Shown here: one piece after another, positions 52,294-63,456 of the stretch
Numbering within the stretch: the stretch's first letter is position 1
Layout: each line of letters begins with the position of its first letter
Assembly (NCBI GenBank): GCA_029779845.1
Contig: JAKOZT010000032.1
Coordinates: 62,001 to 126,000, forward strand
Length of the DNA stretch: 64,000 bases
Source of the DNA: Pseudomonadota bacterium
GTDB taxonomy: Bacteria > Pseudomonadota > Gammaproteobacteria > Burkholderiales > Burkholderiaceae_C
Direction: 5' to 3'
Notes under the pieces: generated by a model
Told to the model about the DNA's origin: nothing
Databases searched by the model: none
What the model saw: the letters and a program-made list of their open reading frames with translations, nothing else
Program-made: the position numbers and the translations under genes

Positions 52294-52305
52294 GAAGCCG
52301 CCGCC

Positions 52306-53676
<1,371 letters not shown>

Positions 53677-53720
53677 AGCCCGGCGGGGCGGGCATTTGCG
53701 CCGCGATGCGGTGCGCGGCT

Positions 53721-53750
53721 GTCGCCGTGCGGCGACGCTTTTGGCGTTTT
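53721..53750 (+). terminator. candidate intrinsic terminator after glrR
   Basis: GTCGCC (53721-53726), loop GTGC, GGCGAC (53731-53736), followed by two T4 runs at 53739-53742 and 53747-53750, 45 bp after the glrR stop. Confidence 0.6.
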
Positions 53751-53890
53751 GCGGCGGCCCGTGCCGCGGCCCGGCCCGGCATGGCGGCGCAAGTGCTTGA
53801 TGCACAAGGCTTCGGCGCTTGCGGCACGGGGATTGCCAAGCAGCGCGCAGCCAGCGGCACCGTCGTGCCGCGCGAACCTGCTGCCGCCCC

Positions 53891-55459
53891 GTGCACCTTG
53901 CCATCCGCATCGCTGCTGATCCCGTCGCGCATCGCTTCCTGCGTCGCCTCGTTGCGACATGCCTCGTGCTGGCCGTCGCGCCCGCGTTCGCCTTCGCCTT
54001 CGGCTTCGACGACGTCGCTCGGCGCGCCGAGCAGCTCGCGCGCGAGCCGTACCGCGCGCCGGCCTTCGTGCTGCCGGCCGAGCTGAAGGCGCTCGACTAC
54101 GACGGCTACCGCGACATCCGCTTCCGCCCCGAGCGCGCGCTGTGGCGCGACCAGGGCCTGCCCTTCGAGCTGCAGTTCTTCCACCTCGGCAAGTTCCAGA
54201 CGCAGCCGGTGGCGATCAACGAAATCACGCCCGAGGGCGTGCGCCACATCGCCTTCGACCGCGCCGATTTCGACTACGGCCGCAACCGCCTCGCGCCGCA
54301 GCGCTGGGGCGACCTCGGCTTCGCGGGCTTTCGCGTGCACGCCGACCTCAACGCCAGCGCCTCGGGCTACAAGGACGAGCTGGTGGTGTTCCTCGGCGCG
54401 AGCTACCTGCGCGCGCTCGGGCGCGGCCAGCACTACGGGCTCTCGGCGCGCGGCCTGGCGATCGACACGGTGGGCGCAGCCCCTGGCCAGGGCGAGGAGT
54501 TCCCGCGCTTCAGCGAGTTCTGGATCGAGCGCCCGGCGCGCGACGCGCGCACGCTGGTGATCCACGCGCTGCTCGAATCGCCGCGCGCCGCCGGGGCCTA
54601 CCGCTTCGAGCTGCGCCCCGGCGAGAACACCGAGATGGAGGTGCGCGCGCGGCTCTTCCTGCGCGCCGGCGTCGCCACGCTCGGGCTGGCGCCGCTGACC
54701 AGCATGTTCCAGCACGGCGAGAACCAGCCGCGCGAGCGCGACTTCCGCCCCGAGGTGCACGACTCCGACGGCCTTTCGGTGCTCACGGGCCGCGGCGAAT
54801 GGCTGTGGCGCCCGCTGGTCAACCCGAAGCGGCCGCTGGCGAGTTCGTTCGCGCTGGAGTCTCTCGGCGGCTTCGGCCTGATGCAGCGCGACCGCGCCTA
54901 CGCCAGCTACGAAGACGCCGAGGCGCAGTACGAGCGCCGCCCGAGCGCCTGGATCGAGCCGCGCGGCGACTGGGGGCCGGGGCGCGTCGAGCTGCTGCAG
55001 CTGCCCACGCCCGACGAGACCGAGGACAACATCGTCGCCTACTGGGTCCCCGCGCGCCTGCCGCCGCCGGGCCGGCCGCTGGAGTTCGCCTACCGCCTCG
55101 CGTGGCAGGGCGAGCGCCAGGCGCGGCCGCCCTCGGGCTGGGCCGTGCAGTCGCGCCGCGGGCAGGGCTACCGCGCGCCGACGCCGCCACCGAGCGAGCT
55201 GCAGTTCATCGTCGATTTCGACGGCCCGGCGTTGCGCGCGCTGCCCGAGTCGGCCGCCGTCGAGGCGGTGGCCGAGGTCGGCGCCGGCGCGCGCCTGGTC
55301 GAGGCCCATGCCTATCGCAACCCAGTCAACGGCCGCTGGCGCATGACGCTGCGCGTCGACCGGCCATCGCCCGCGCAGCCGCTCGAGCTGCGCGCCTTCC
55401 TCCGCCACGGCGCCGACGCGCTGACCGAGACATGGACCAGCCTTCTTCCCCCCGAATGA
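53891..55459 (+). CDS. opgG: glucan biosynthesis protein OpgG
   Basis: Periplasmic protein of osmoregulated periplasmic glucan synthesis, about 522 residues from GTG 53891, which gives a signal peptide (RFLRRLVATCLVLAVAPAFAFA). An ATG at 53819 is in frame but adds 24 residues that look non-coding. Family features are FGFDDVARRAEQLAREPYRAP, LKALDYDGYRDIRFRPERALW, SGYKDELVVFLGASYLRALG, HALLESPRAAGAYRFELRPG and SMFQHGENQP. Coupled to opgH by ATGA. Confidence 0.92.
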   Translation: MHLAIRIAADPVAHRFLRRLVATCLVLAVAPAFAFAFGFDDVARRAEQLAREPYRAPAFVLPAELKALDYDGYRDIRFRPERALWRDQGLPFELQFFHLGKFQTQPVAINEITPEGVRHIAFDRADFDYGRNRLAPQRWGDLGFAGFRVHADLNASASGYKDELVVFLGASYLRALGRGQHYGLSARGLAIDTVGAAPGQGEEFPRFSEFWIERPARDARTLVIHALLESPRAAGAYRFELRPGENTEMEVRARLFLRAGVATLGLAPLTSMFQHGENQPRERDFRPEVHDSDGLSVLTGRGEWLWRPLVNPKRPLASSFALESLGGFGLMQRDRAYASYEDAEAQYERRPSAWIEPRGDWGPGRVELLQLPTPDETEDNIVAYWVPARLPPPGRPLEFAYRLAWQGERQARPPSGWAVQSRRGQGYRAPTPPPSELQFIVDFDGPALRALPESAAVEAVAEVGAGARLVEAHAYRNPVNGRWRMTLRVDRPSPAQPLELRAFLRHGADALTETWTSLLPPE

Positions 55460-57612
55460 ACGCCGACTGCGGCTGCAGCATGCCGCCGGTCAAGCGCGGC
55501 GCGATGGTGGCGCGCCCCTGGCGCGGCTTCCTCGCCGGTCTGTTCGACCTGCTCGCCGGCCGCGCCGAGCCGCCCGCCGCGCGCGGCGCGCCCCAGCCCT
55601 GGCAGCGCGCCGCCACGCGCCGCCGCGCGGTGCTGCTGGCGATCGTGGCGGGCAGCGCCTTGGGCGCCACCGCGCTGCTGCTGCACACGCTGCCCGAGGG
55701 CGGCGGCCCGGCGCCGCTGCGCGTCGCGCAGGTGGGCCTGTTCACGCTGCTGTTCGCCTGGGTGGCGGCCGGTTTCGCCACCGCGATGATGGGCGCCTGG
55801 GTGCTGTGGCGCGGCGACCCGCACGCGCTGTCGGCGCGCGCCGTGGGCCGCGCGCCGCTGAGCGTCGACGCACGCACCGCGATCGTGATGCCGATCTGCA
55901 ACGAGAACGTCGCCTCGGTGTTCGGCGGTCTGCGCGCCACCTGCGAGTCGCTCGCCGCCACCGGCGTGGCGAGCCTGTTCGACGTCTACGTGCTGTCCGA
56001 CACCAACGACCCCGGGCTGCGCGCCGCCGAGCTGGCCGCCTGGGCCGCGCTGCGCGATGCGCTCGGCGAGGGCGCGCGCGTGCACTACCGCTGGCGCACG
56101 CGGCGCACGCGCCGCAAGTCGGGCAACGTGGCCGACTTCTGCCGCCGCTGGGGCCGCAACTACCGCTACATGGTGGTGCTCGACGCCGACAGCGTGATGA
56201 GCGGCGATGCGCTGGTGGCGATGGTGCGGCTGATGGAAGCCCACCCCGATGCCGGCATCGTGCAGAGCGCGCCGCGCGCCTGCGGCGTCGCCACCTTGCA
56301 CGCGCGCGCGCAGCAGTTCGCCGGGCGCGTCACCGGGCGGCTGTTCAGCGCCGGCATGAGCTGGTGGCAGCTCGGCGAATCGCACTACTGGGGGCACAAC
56401 GCGATCATCCGCGTCGCGCCCTTCATGCAGCACTGCGCGCTCGCGCCGCTGCCGGGGCGCGGCGGACTCGGCGGCGAGATCCTCTCGCACGATTTCGTCG
56501 AGGCCGCGCTGATGCGCCGCGCCGGCTGGCAGGTCTGGCTGGTCGACGACATCGAAGGCAGCTACGAGCAGCAGCCCGCCAACCTGCTCGACGAACTGCG
56601 GCGCGACCGCCGCTGGTGCCAGGGCAACCTGCAGAACGCGCGGCTGCTGGCCGAGCCGGGCCTGCACGGCGTGCACCGCGCGATGCTCTTCACCGGCGCG
56701 ATGGCCTACCTCTCGGCGCCGCTGTGGCTGGGCTTCGTGCTGTTCGGTTCGGCGCTGTGGCTGGCCGGCGGCACGCCGCTGACGAGCCTGGCGGGCGGCG
56801 CGCGGGGCGGCGCCGCCGCGCTGTGGCTGGCCACGCTGGCGATGCTGGTGCTGCCGCGCGTGGCCGGCGTGGCCGCGCTGCTGCTCAGCGGCGCGCAGCG
56901 CGCCTACGGCGGCCGCGCGGCGCTGCTGCGCGGCGCCTTGCTGGAGGCGGCGCTGTCGGTGCTGACGGCGCCGGTCCGCATGGTCGCGCACACGCTGTTC
57001 GTGCTGGGTGCGCTGACCGGCCTGAAGCTGGAGTGGAAGTCGCCGCCGCGCGAGGCCCATGACATCGGCTGGGGCGAGGCGCTGCGCCGCTTCGGTCCGC
57101 TGGCGGCGTTCGCGCTCGCGCTGCTGGCGGCGCTGGCGATGCTCGAGCCGCGCGCCGCGCTGTGGCTCGCGCCGATGGCGCTGCCGCTCGCGCTGGTCGT
57201 GCCGGTGAGCGTGTTCACCAGCCGTGCCTCGCTGGGCTGCCGCGCGCTGGCGCAACGCCTGCTGATGACGCCCGAGGAGCATTGCGCGCCGCGGGTGCTG
57301 CGCCAGGCCTGGCACTTCGCGCGGCACGCCGCGCCCGCGCCGGGCTGGCTCGATGCGCTCACCGACCCGTGGCTGTTCGAGGTGGTGCGCCAGGCGCCGG
57401 GCGAGCGCCACACCGCCTGGGGCAGCCGCGGCCGCGCGCGGCGGCGGCTGGTGGCGGCTCTGGTGGAGCGTGACACCGCGCGCCTGAGCCGCGCCGACCG
57501 GCTGCGCCTGCTCGCCGAGCCGCAGAGCATGGTGGCCTTGCGCGACCAGCTCGCTGCCTCCAGAAAATCTCTAACCACAAACCCCGTCGCGGCGCATGCG
57601 GCCTTCACGTAG
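55456..57612 (+). CDS. opgH: glucan glucosyltransferase OpgH
   Basis: 718-residue inner-membrane family 2 glycosyltransferase that builds the beta-glucan backbone from UDP-glucose. Two helices precede the cytoplasmic catalytic domain with VMPICNENVASVFGGLRAT, VLDADSVMSG (DxD), LSHDFVEAALMRRAGWQV and RRDRRWCQGNLQ (QxxRW-type motif). About five helices follow at the C terminus. An in-frame ATG at 55432 is possible; 55456 was chosen for its overlap with the opgG stop. Confidence 0.94.
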   Translation: MNADCGCSMPPVKRGAMVARPWRGFLAGLFDLLAGRAEPPAARGAPQPWQRAATRRRAVLLAIVAGSALGATALLLHTLPEGGGPAPLRVAQVGLFTLLFAWVAAGFATAMMGAWVLWRGDPHALSARAVGRAPLSVDARTAIVMPICNENVASVFGGLRATCESLAATGVASLFDVYVLSDTNDPGLRAAELAAWAALRDALGEGARVHYRWRTRRTRRKSGNVADFCRRWGRNYRYMVVLDADSVMSGDALVAMVRLMEAHPDAGIVQSAPRACGVATLHARAQQFAGRVTGRLFSAGMSWWQLGESHYWGHNAIIRVAPFMQHCALAPLPGRGGLGGEILSHDFVEAALMRRAGWQVWLVDDIEGSYEQQPANLLDELRRDRRWCQGNLQNARLLAEPGLHGVHRAMLFTGAMAYLSAPLWLGFVLFGSALWLAGGTPLTSLAGGARGGAAALWLATLAMLVLPRVAGVAALLLSGAQRAYGGRAALLRGALLEAALSVLTAPVRMVAHTLFVLGALTGLKLEWKSPPREAHDIGWGEALRRFGPLAAFALALLAALAMLEPRAALWLAPMALPLALVVPVSVFTSRASLGCRALAQRLLMTPEEHCAPRVLRQAWHFARHAAPAPGWLDALTDPWLFEVVRQAPGERHTAWGSRGRARRRLVAALVERDTARLSRADRLRLLAEPQSMVALRDQLAASRKSLTTNPVAAHAAFT

Positions 57613-57624
57613 CCTCGCGGCTCC

Positions 57625-59751
57625 ATGAAGCAGCCCTTTGCGTTCTCCACTCTCAGCCTGGCGCTCGCCGCCGCCTTCCCCTCCACCGCTGCCGCACAAG
57701 CCGTCACCGAACTGGACCCGGTGGTCGTCACCGCCGAGCGCACGCGCCAGAGCAGCTTCGACGCGCCGGCGGCCATCACCGCGATCGGCCGCGACGTGAT
57801 CGACAGCGGCGGCATGCAGGTCAACCTCTCCGAAGCGCTCAACCGCGTGCCCGGCATCAGCGTGCTGAACCGGCAGAACTACGCGCAGGACTTGCAGCTC
57901 TCGATCCGCGGCTTCGGCTCGCGCTCGACCTTCGGCATCCGCGGCGTGCGGCTGATCGTCGACGGCATCCCCGCGACGATGCCCGACGGGCAGGGCCAGG
58001 CCTCGGCCATCGCGCTCGGCTCGGCGCAGCGCATCGAGGTGCTGCGCGGCCCGCTGGCGCAGCTGTACGGCAACGCCGCCGGCGGCGTGGTGCAGGTGTT
58101 CAGCGGCACCGATGCGACGGTGCCCACCGTCAGCGCCGGCCTCGCGTTCGGGCCGTGGGAGCAGAACCGCGAATCGATCAAGTTCGGCCACAACGGCGAG
58201 CGCGACAGCGTGGTGATCGACGCGATGCGCTACGCCACCAGCGGCTGGCGCGAGCACGCCGCCGCCGAGCGCACGCAGTTCAACGCCAAGTGGCAGCGCA
58301 ACGTCGACGCCGATTCGACGATCAGCCTGGTGGCCAATTCCTTCGACCAGCCCCTGTCGCAGGATCCGGCCGGCCTGACGCGCGCCGACTGGGAAGCGAA
58401 CCCGCGCCAGACGGCGGCGATCGTGAAGTCGCAGGATGCCAGCAAGGTGGTGAACCAGCAGCAGATCGGCGCCGTCTACGAGCGCCGCCTGACGGAGGCG
58501 ACCACGCTGAACACGCGCCTGTACGCCGGCACGCGCAACCTCTACAACAAGCTCTCGGTGCCGCCCACCGCGCCGGCGCAGACGGCCGTCACCGGCTCGG
58601 GCGGCACGGTGGACTTCGTGCGCACCTTCATGGGCCTGGGCGTGCAGCTCGCGCACGAGATCAAGCTCGACGCGGGCCGCGTGCTGCGCCTGACCGGCGG
58701 CCTGGAGCACGACCGCAGCGAGGAAGACCGCCAGGGCTACATCAACAACGCCGGCGTGCAGGGCGCGCTCAAGCGCGACGAGCTGAACACCGTGCGCAGC
58801 ACCGACGTCTACGCGCAGGCTGCCTACGACCTGCTGGCCTCGCTGACCGCCACCGCCGGCGTGCGCCGCAGCGAGGTGAAGTTCGCCAGCGACGACCGCT
58901 TCATCGTGCCCAACACCGCCAACGGCGACGACAGCGGCGGCGTCGACTACCGCGCCAACAACCCGGTGATCGGCCTGACCTGGCGCGCCAGTTCCGACCT
59001 GCACCTGTACGTCAACGGCGGGCGCGGCTTCGAGACGCCGACCTTCACCGAGCTGTCGTACCGCAGCGGCGGGCTGAGCGGCATGAACACCGACCTGAAG
59101 GCCTCGCGCAGCCGCCACGCGGAGATCGGCGCGAAGTGGAAGCCCGCGCCGGGGCACCGCATCGACATGGCGCTGTTCGACATAGACACGCGCGACGAGA
59201 TCGTTACCGACACCAACCTCGGCGGCCGCACCACCTTCAAGAACGCCGGGCGCACCAGCCGGCGCGGCGCCGAGTTCATGTACACCGGCCAGCTCGCCGA
59301 CAGCCTGCGCGCCACGCTGAGCCTGACCGCGCTGCGCGCGCGCTTCGACGAGCCCTTCGTCAGCGGCAGCGGCGCCAGCGCGGTGACGATTCCGGCCGGC
59401 AACCGCCTGCCCGGCACGCCCGAGCGCAGCGCCTTCGCCGAACTCGCCTGGGCGCCGCAGCAGGCCTGGGGCGGCTTCAACGCCGCGCTGGAGGCGGTGC
59501 ATACCGGCAAGCTCTTCGTCAACGACGCCAACGCCGACGCCGCGCCCGCCGCCACGGTGCTGAACCTGCGCGCCGGCTTCGCGCAGAAGATGGGCGACTG
59601 GAGCTTCACCCAGCTGCTGCGCCTGGAGAACGCCGCCGACAAGCGCTACGCCGGCTCGGTGATCGTCAACGACGGCAACGGCCGCTTCTTCGAACCCGCG
59701 CTGCCGCGGAATTGGATGGCCTCGTTCACGGCCAAATACGAATTCCGCTAA
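57625..59751 (+). CDS. TonB-dependent outer-membrane receptor
   Basis: 708 residues. After a signal peptide (FAFSTLSLALAAAFPSTAAAQA) comes a TonB box (DPVVVTAER), then a plug domain (EALNRVPGISVLNRQNYAQD, IRGFGSRSTFGIRGVRLIVDGIPATMPDGQG, IEVLRGPLAQLYGNAAGGVV) and a 22-strand barrel that ends in Phe-Arg (AKYEFR). The plug wording resembles ferric siderophore receptors of the PfeA/FecA kind. The ligand cannot be inferred; no siderophore genes are adjacent. It starts 12 bp after opgH. Confidence 0.92.
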   Translation: MKQPFAFSTLSLALAAAFPSTAAAQAVTELDPVVVTAERTRQSSFDAPAAITAIGRDVIDSGGMQVNLSEALNRVPGISVLNRQNYAQDLQLSIRGFGSRSTFGIRGVRLIVDGIPATMPDGQGQASAIALGSAQRIEVLRGPLAQLYGNAAGGVVQVFSGTDATVPTVSAGLAFGPWEQNRESIKFGHNGERDSVVIDAMRYATSGWREHAAAERTQFNAKWQRNVDADSTISLVANSFDQPLSQDPAGLTRADWEANPRQTAAIVKSQDASKVVNQQQIGAVYERRLTEATTLNTRLYAGTRNLYNKLSVPPTAPAQTAVTGSGGTVDFVRTFMGLGVQLAHEIKLDAGRVLRLTGGLEHDRSEEDRQGYINNAGVQGALKRDELNTVRSTDVYAQAAYDLLASLTATAGVRRSEVKFASDDRFIVPNTANGDDSGGVDYRANNPVIGLTWRASSDLHLYVNGGRGFETPTFTELSYRSGGLSGMNTDLKASRSRHAEIGAKWKPAPGHRIDMALFDIDTRDEIVTDTNLGGRTTFKNAGRTSRRGAEFMYTGQLADSLRATLSLTALRARFDEPFVSGSGASAVTIPAGNRLPGTPERSAFAELAWAPQQAWGGFNAALEAVHTGKLFVNDANADAAPAATVLNLRAGFAQKMGDWSFTQLLRLENAADKRYAGSVIVNDGNGRFFEPALPRNWMASFTAKYEFR

Positions 59752-59762
59752 GGTGTCGGGCC

Positions 59763-60314
59763 ATGAGCCCGATCCCGCCCTCGACTTCGGAAACCATCAC
59801 CCTCGGCGGCGGCTGCTTCTGGTGCGTCGAGGCGGTGTTCGAGCGCGTGCGCGGCGTGCTGGGCGTCGAGTCGGGCTACGCCAACGGGCAGGCCCGGCAG
59901 CCCAGCTACGAGCAGGTGTGCAGCGGCGACACCGGCTGCGTGGAGGTGGTGCGGGTTCGCTTCGACCCGGCGCAGATCACTTTGCGCGAGGTGCTGGAGA
60001 TCTTCTTCGCGGTGCACGACCCGACCACGCCGAACCGGCAGGGCAACGACGTCGGCACGCAGTACCGCTCGGGCATCTACTTCCACAGCCCCGAGCAGGA
60101 GCGCGTCGTGCGCGAGGTGGTGGCCGAGGTGGATGCGGCCACCGGCGGGCGCGTGGTGACCGAAGTCGAACTCGAGCGCCACTACTGGCGCGCCGAGGAC
60201 TACCACCAGCACTACTTCGCCAACCACCCGGGGCAGGGCTATTGCGCGTTCGTCGTCGCGCCCAAGGTGGAGAAGTTCCGCAAGACCTTCGCGAGCCGGG
60301 TGCGCGAAGGATGA
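59763..60314 (+). CDS. msrA: peptide methionine sulfoxide reductase MsrA
   Basis: 183 residues; reduces the S-epimer of methionine sulfoxide in proteins. The catalytic motif is LGGGCFWCVEAVFERVRGV, followed by GYANGQARQPSYEQVCSGDTG and FFAVHDPTTPNRQGNDVGTQYRS. The C terminus HYFANHPGQGYC includes a possible resolving cysteine. It follows the TonB receptor by 11 bp, and its stop overlaps the next small gene. Confidence 0.97.
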   Translation: MSPIPPSTSETITLGGGCFWCVEAVFERVRGVLGVESGYANGQARQPSYEQVCSGDTGCVEVVRVRFDPAQITLREVLEIFFAVHDPTTPNRQGNDVGTQYRSGIYFHSPEQERVVREVVAEVDAATGGRVVTEVELERHYWRAEDYHQHYFANHPGQGYCAFVVAPKVEKFRKTFASRVREG

Positions 60315-60643
60315 ACACGCAGCGCGTTCGCCGCATCGCGCTGCCGCTGATCGCGGCGGCGATGCTGATGCTGCAGGCGCTCGGCCTGATTCACGGCATC
60401 CAGCACGGCGTCGTGCATGCGCGCGGACACGCGGGTGCGGCGTCCACCGCCTTCGTCGGCCACGACGAGGGCGACGTGCAGTGCCGGCTGTTCGATCAGC
60501 TGGCGCATGCCGACATCGCCTTCGGTGCGCCGGCCGCGGTCGACGGCCCGGTCCTTGCCGACTTCCTGGACGCACCGCTGCCCGCCGGCCGCTTCGCGCC
60601 GCAGGCCGCCGGTTTTCTCGCACGCGGCCCGCCCCGGGCCTGA
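60311..60643 (+). CDS. small exported His-containing protein upstream of a ZnuD-like receptor
   Basis: 110 residues, start overlapping the msrA stop (ATGA). A signal-anchor (RRIALPLIAAAMLMLQALGLI) is followed by a segment with six His residues and one Cys (HGIQHGVVHARGHAG, then HDEGDVQCRLFDQLAHAD). This layout occurs in small proteins next to metal-linked TonB receptors in Burkholderiales (from memory). It may bind zinc or copper in the periplasm, which is inference. Confidence 0.7.
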   Translation: MNTQRVRRIALPLIAAAMLMLQALGLIHGIQHGVVHARGHAGAASTAFVGHDEGDVQCRLFDQLAHADIAFGAPAAVDGPVLADFLDAPLPAGRFAPQAAGFLARGPPRA

Positions 60644-60728
60644 AGTCCCCCCCACGCCACCGATCGCGCTGCCGGCTGCGTGCCCGCGGCGCGGCGTCGT
60701 TCGACTTCATCGCGATGAAAGCCTTTCC

Positions 60729-62651
60729 ATGTCCTCCTTTTCCTCCTGGCGGCTGCGTGCCGCCTTGTGCCTTGCCACGCTCGCGTCCGCCGCACAGGCG
60801 CAGAACGCCCCGCAGCTCGACACGGTGATCGTCACCGGCAACCCGCTGCGCTCCGACGAACCCGTGCAGCCGGCCTCGGTGCTGGCCGGCGACGGCCTGG
60901 TGCTGCATCGCGGCAGCTCGCTGGCCGAGACGCTGGCCGAACTGCCGGGTGTCTCGACCAGTTGGTTCGGCCCGAACGCGAACCGGCCGGTGCTGCGCGG
61001 CCTGGACGGCGATCGTGTGCGCGTGCTGAGCAACGCCGGCGCATCGTTCGACGCTTCCACCTTGAGCAACGACCACGCCGTGCCCATCGACCCGCTGGCG
61101 GTCGAGCGCATCGAGGTGCTGCGCGGCCCGGCGGCGCTGCTGTACGGCGGCAGCGCGATCGGCGGCGTGGTCAACGCGATCGACAACCGCATCCCGAAGA
61201 CCGCGCTGACGCAGCCCGGCGGTGCGGCCGAAGTCCGCCTGGGCGGCGCGGCGCGCGAGCGCGGCGGTGCGGCCTTGGTCGAAACCGGCGACGGCCGCTG
61301 GACGCTGCACGCCGACGCCTTCGCGCGCGAGACCGACGACCTGCGCGTGCCCGGCGGCCGCGTGGACAACTCCGCCTCGCGCGCCCGCGGCGGCGCGCTC
61401 GGCGCCTCCTACGTGTTCGGCACGGGCCACGTCGGCCTGGCGCTGGATCGCTATCAGAACCGCTACGGCATCGTCGTCGAACCCGACGTGACGGTCCACA
61501 TGCGGCGCGACCACCTCGCGCTCGAGGGCGAATGGCGCGAGCTGCCGGGCGTGCTGGAAAGCGTGCGTGCGCGCTTCGGCCGCACGGTCTACGAACACCA
61601 GGAAATCGAAGGCGACGGCGAGGTCGGCACCACCTTCTCGACGCGCGGCAGCGAGGCGCGCCTCGAGGCCACGCACGCGCCGCTGGGCCCGCTGCGCGGC
61701 GTGCTCGGCGCGCAGTGGGAGCGCAGCGACTTCGCGGCGCTCGGCGAAGAAGCCTTCGTGCCTTCGACGACCACACGCCGCACCGGCCTCTTCGTGCTCG
61801 AAGAAACGCCCTGGCCGCTGGGCACGCTGAGCTTCGGTGCGCGCGCCGAGCGGGTGCAGGTGGCGCTGGCCGACGACGGCGCGCCGGCGCGCCGCTTCAC
61901 GCTCGCCAGCGGCTCCGTCGCCAACCTGTGGAAGCTCGCGCCGAACTGGAGCCTCACGGCCTCGCTCGCGCACAGCGAACGCGCACCGACCTCCTTCGAG
62001 CTGTACGCCGACGGCGTGCACGTGGCCACCGCGGCCTACGAGCGCGGCGACCCGGCACTGCGCACCGAGCGCGGCCGCAACCTCGACGCCGCGCTGCGCT
62101 GGAGCGAAGGCGACAGCGAAGTGCGCCTCGGCGTGTTCGACGCGCGCTTCTCGCGCTACGTCACGCTGGCGGCCACCGGCGCGCTGGTCGAGGATCTGCC
62201 CGAGTACGTGTTCCGCGCCACGCGCGCGCGGCTGCGCGGCGTCGAGGCGCAGGCGAAACACCGCATCGCGGCGGCCGAATGGGCTTTCGATCTCAACGCC
62301 CAACTCGACCTCGTGCGCGGCGACGACCTGGCCCGCAACGAACCGCTGGCGCGCATCGCGCCGGCGCGGCTGCGCCTGGGCGTGCAGGCGCTGCACGGTC
62401 CGTGGACACTGGCGGCGGCGCTGACCGGCGTGCAGCGCCAGAGCCGCGTGCCGGCCACCGACACCGCCACGCCGGGCTATGCGCTGCTCGACCTCTCGGC
62501 CGCGCGCCGTTTCGACTGGGGGCTGGCTTTCGTCAAGCTCGGCAACGCGGGCAACGTGCTGGCGCGCAACGCGGCGAGCATCGCGACGGTGCGCGACCTC
62601 TCGCCGCTGCCCGGGCGCGCGCTCTCGGCTGGCCTGCGCGTGGACTTCTGA
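60729..62651 (+). CDS. ZnuD-like TonB-dependent receptor
   Basis: 640 residues with a signal (SSFSSWRLRAALCLATLASAAQA) and a TonB box (LDTVIVTGN). The plug reads LPGVSTSWFGPNANRPVLRG, then SNDHAVPIDPLAVERIEVLR and LLYGGSAIGGVVNAIDNRIP, the characteristic wording of ZnuD-type zinc receptors, where the plug motif SNDHAVPIDPL is strongly conserved. The barrel ends with a Phe (SAGLRVDF). The upstream small His-containing protein supports a metal ligand. No Zur box was recognised in the 85-bp gap upstream. Confidence 0.9.
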   Translation: MSSFSSWRLRAALCLATLASAAQAQNAPQLDTVIVTGNPLRSDEPVQPASVLAGDGLVLHRGSSLAETLAELPGVSTSWFGPNANRPVLRGLDGDRVRVLSNAGASFDASTLSNDHAVPIDPLAVERIEVLRGPAALLYGGSAIGGVVNAIDNRIPKTALTQPGGAAEVRLGGAARERGGAALVETGDGRWTLHADAFARETDDLRVPGGRVDNSASRARGGALGASYVFGTGHVGLALDRYQNRYGIVVEPDVTVHMRRDHLALEGEWRELPGVLESVRARFGRTVYEHQEIEGDGEVGTTFSTRGSEARLEATHAPLGPLRGVLGAQWERSDFAALGEEAFVPSTTTRRTGLFVLEETPWPLGTLSFGARAERVQVALADDGAPARRFTLASGSVANLWKLAPNWSLTASLAHSERAPTSFELYADGVHVATAAYERGDPALRTERGRNLDAALRWSEGDSEVRLGVFDARFSRYVTLAATGALVEDLPEYVFRATRARLRGVEAQAKHRIAAAEWAFDLNAQLDLVRGDDLARNEPLARIAPARLRLGVQALHGPWTLAAALTGVQRQSRVPATDTATPGYALLDLSAARRFDWGLAFVKLGNAGNVLARNAASIATVRDLSPLPGRALSAGLRVDF

Positions 62652-62657
62652 AGCGTG

Positions 62658-63308
62658 TCAGGGCGCCAGCCGCTCGCGCACCCACTGGCCGGCCTCGTCG
62701 AGCCGGTAGCGCAGCCGGTCGTGCAGGCGCGACTTGCGGCCCTGCCAGAACTCCCAGCGGTCCGGCACCAGCCGGTAGCCGCCCCAGTGCGGCGGGCGCG
62801 GCGGCTGCAGCAGGAACTGCGCGCCGTAGCGCGCCGCGTTGCTGACCAGCACGGCGCGCGAGGCGATCACCTGGCTCTGCGGCGAAGCCCAGGCGCCGAT
62901 GCGCGAATCGAGCGGGCGCGAGGCGAAGTAGGCGTCGGACTCCTCGGCGCCGACCTTCTCCACGCGCCCCTCGATGCGCACCACCCGCTCCAGCTCGACC
63001 CAGTGGAACTGCAGCGCGGCATGCGGATTGCCGGCCAGCTCGCGGCCCTTGCGGCTGTCGTAGTTGGTGTACCAGACGATGCCGCGCGAATCGAACTCCT
63101 TGATCAGCACGATGCGCGTCGACGGCCGGCCGTCGGCGCCGACGGTGGCCAGCGTCATCGCGTTCGGCTCGGGCACTTCGGCGGTCAGCGCCTGCTGGAA
63201 CCAGCGCTCGAACTGCTGCAGCGGCTGCGCGGCGCTGGCGCTCTCGTCGAGTTCGTCGCGCTCATAACTCTTGCGCAGATCGGCGATGGAGAGAGATTTG
63301 TCATTCAT
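62658..63308 (-). CDS. pdxH: pyridoxamine 5'-phosphate oxidase
   Basis: 216-residue FMN enzyme that makes pyridoxal phosphate from pyridoxine or pyridoxamine phosphate. It has [58 protein letters not shown], then [18 protein letters not shown] and the C-terminal [23 protein letters not shown]. All are classic PdxH features, with RxLP-like C terminus (RERLAP). Convergent with the ZnuD-like gene. Confidence 0.97.
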   Translation of the reverse strand: MNDKSLSIADLRKSYERDELDESASAAQPLQQFERWFQQALTAEVPEPNAMTLATVGADGRPSTRIVLIKEFDSRGIVWYTNYDSRKGRELAGNPHAALQFHWVELERVVRIEGRVEKVGAEESDAYFASRPLDSRIGAWASPQSQVIASRAVLVSNAARYGAQFLLQPPRPPHWGGYRLVPDRWEFWQGRKSRLHDRLRYRLDEAGQWVRERLAP

Positions 63309-63407
63309 GGCATGGATGCTAGGGCTAACCCGCCTGACAGTTCTGGTTGGGCAATTCTGCTTACGGGGAAGGCCTTAAGTGATGGTCCCACTACCTGCGG
63401 AAGCGCC

Positions 63408-63425
63408 GCCCAACCATTCTTGGGC
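63408..63425. repeat. small inverted repeat in the pdxH upstream region
   Basis: GCCCAA (63408-63413), loop CCATTC, TTGGGC (63420-63425). It lies between divergent pdxH and the nucleotidyltransferase gene, 31 bases before the latter's start, and could be an operator or an mRNA leader hairpin. Confidence 0.3.
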
Positions 63426-63456
63426 CGCATACTCAAGAACAACAGGAGGTGGCGCA

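Noticed and set aside
60644-60728. Zur box upstream of the ZnuD-like receptor
   Set aside because: No AT-rich palindrome of the Zur type is visible in the 85-bp gap.
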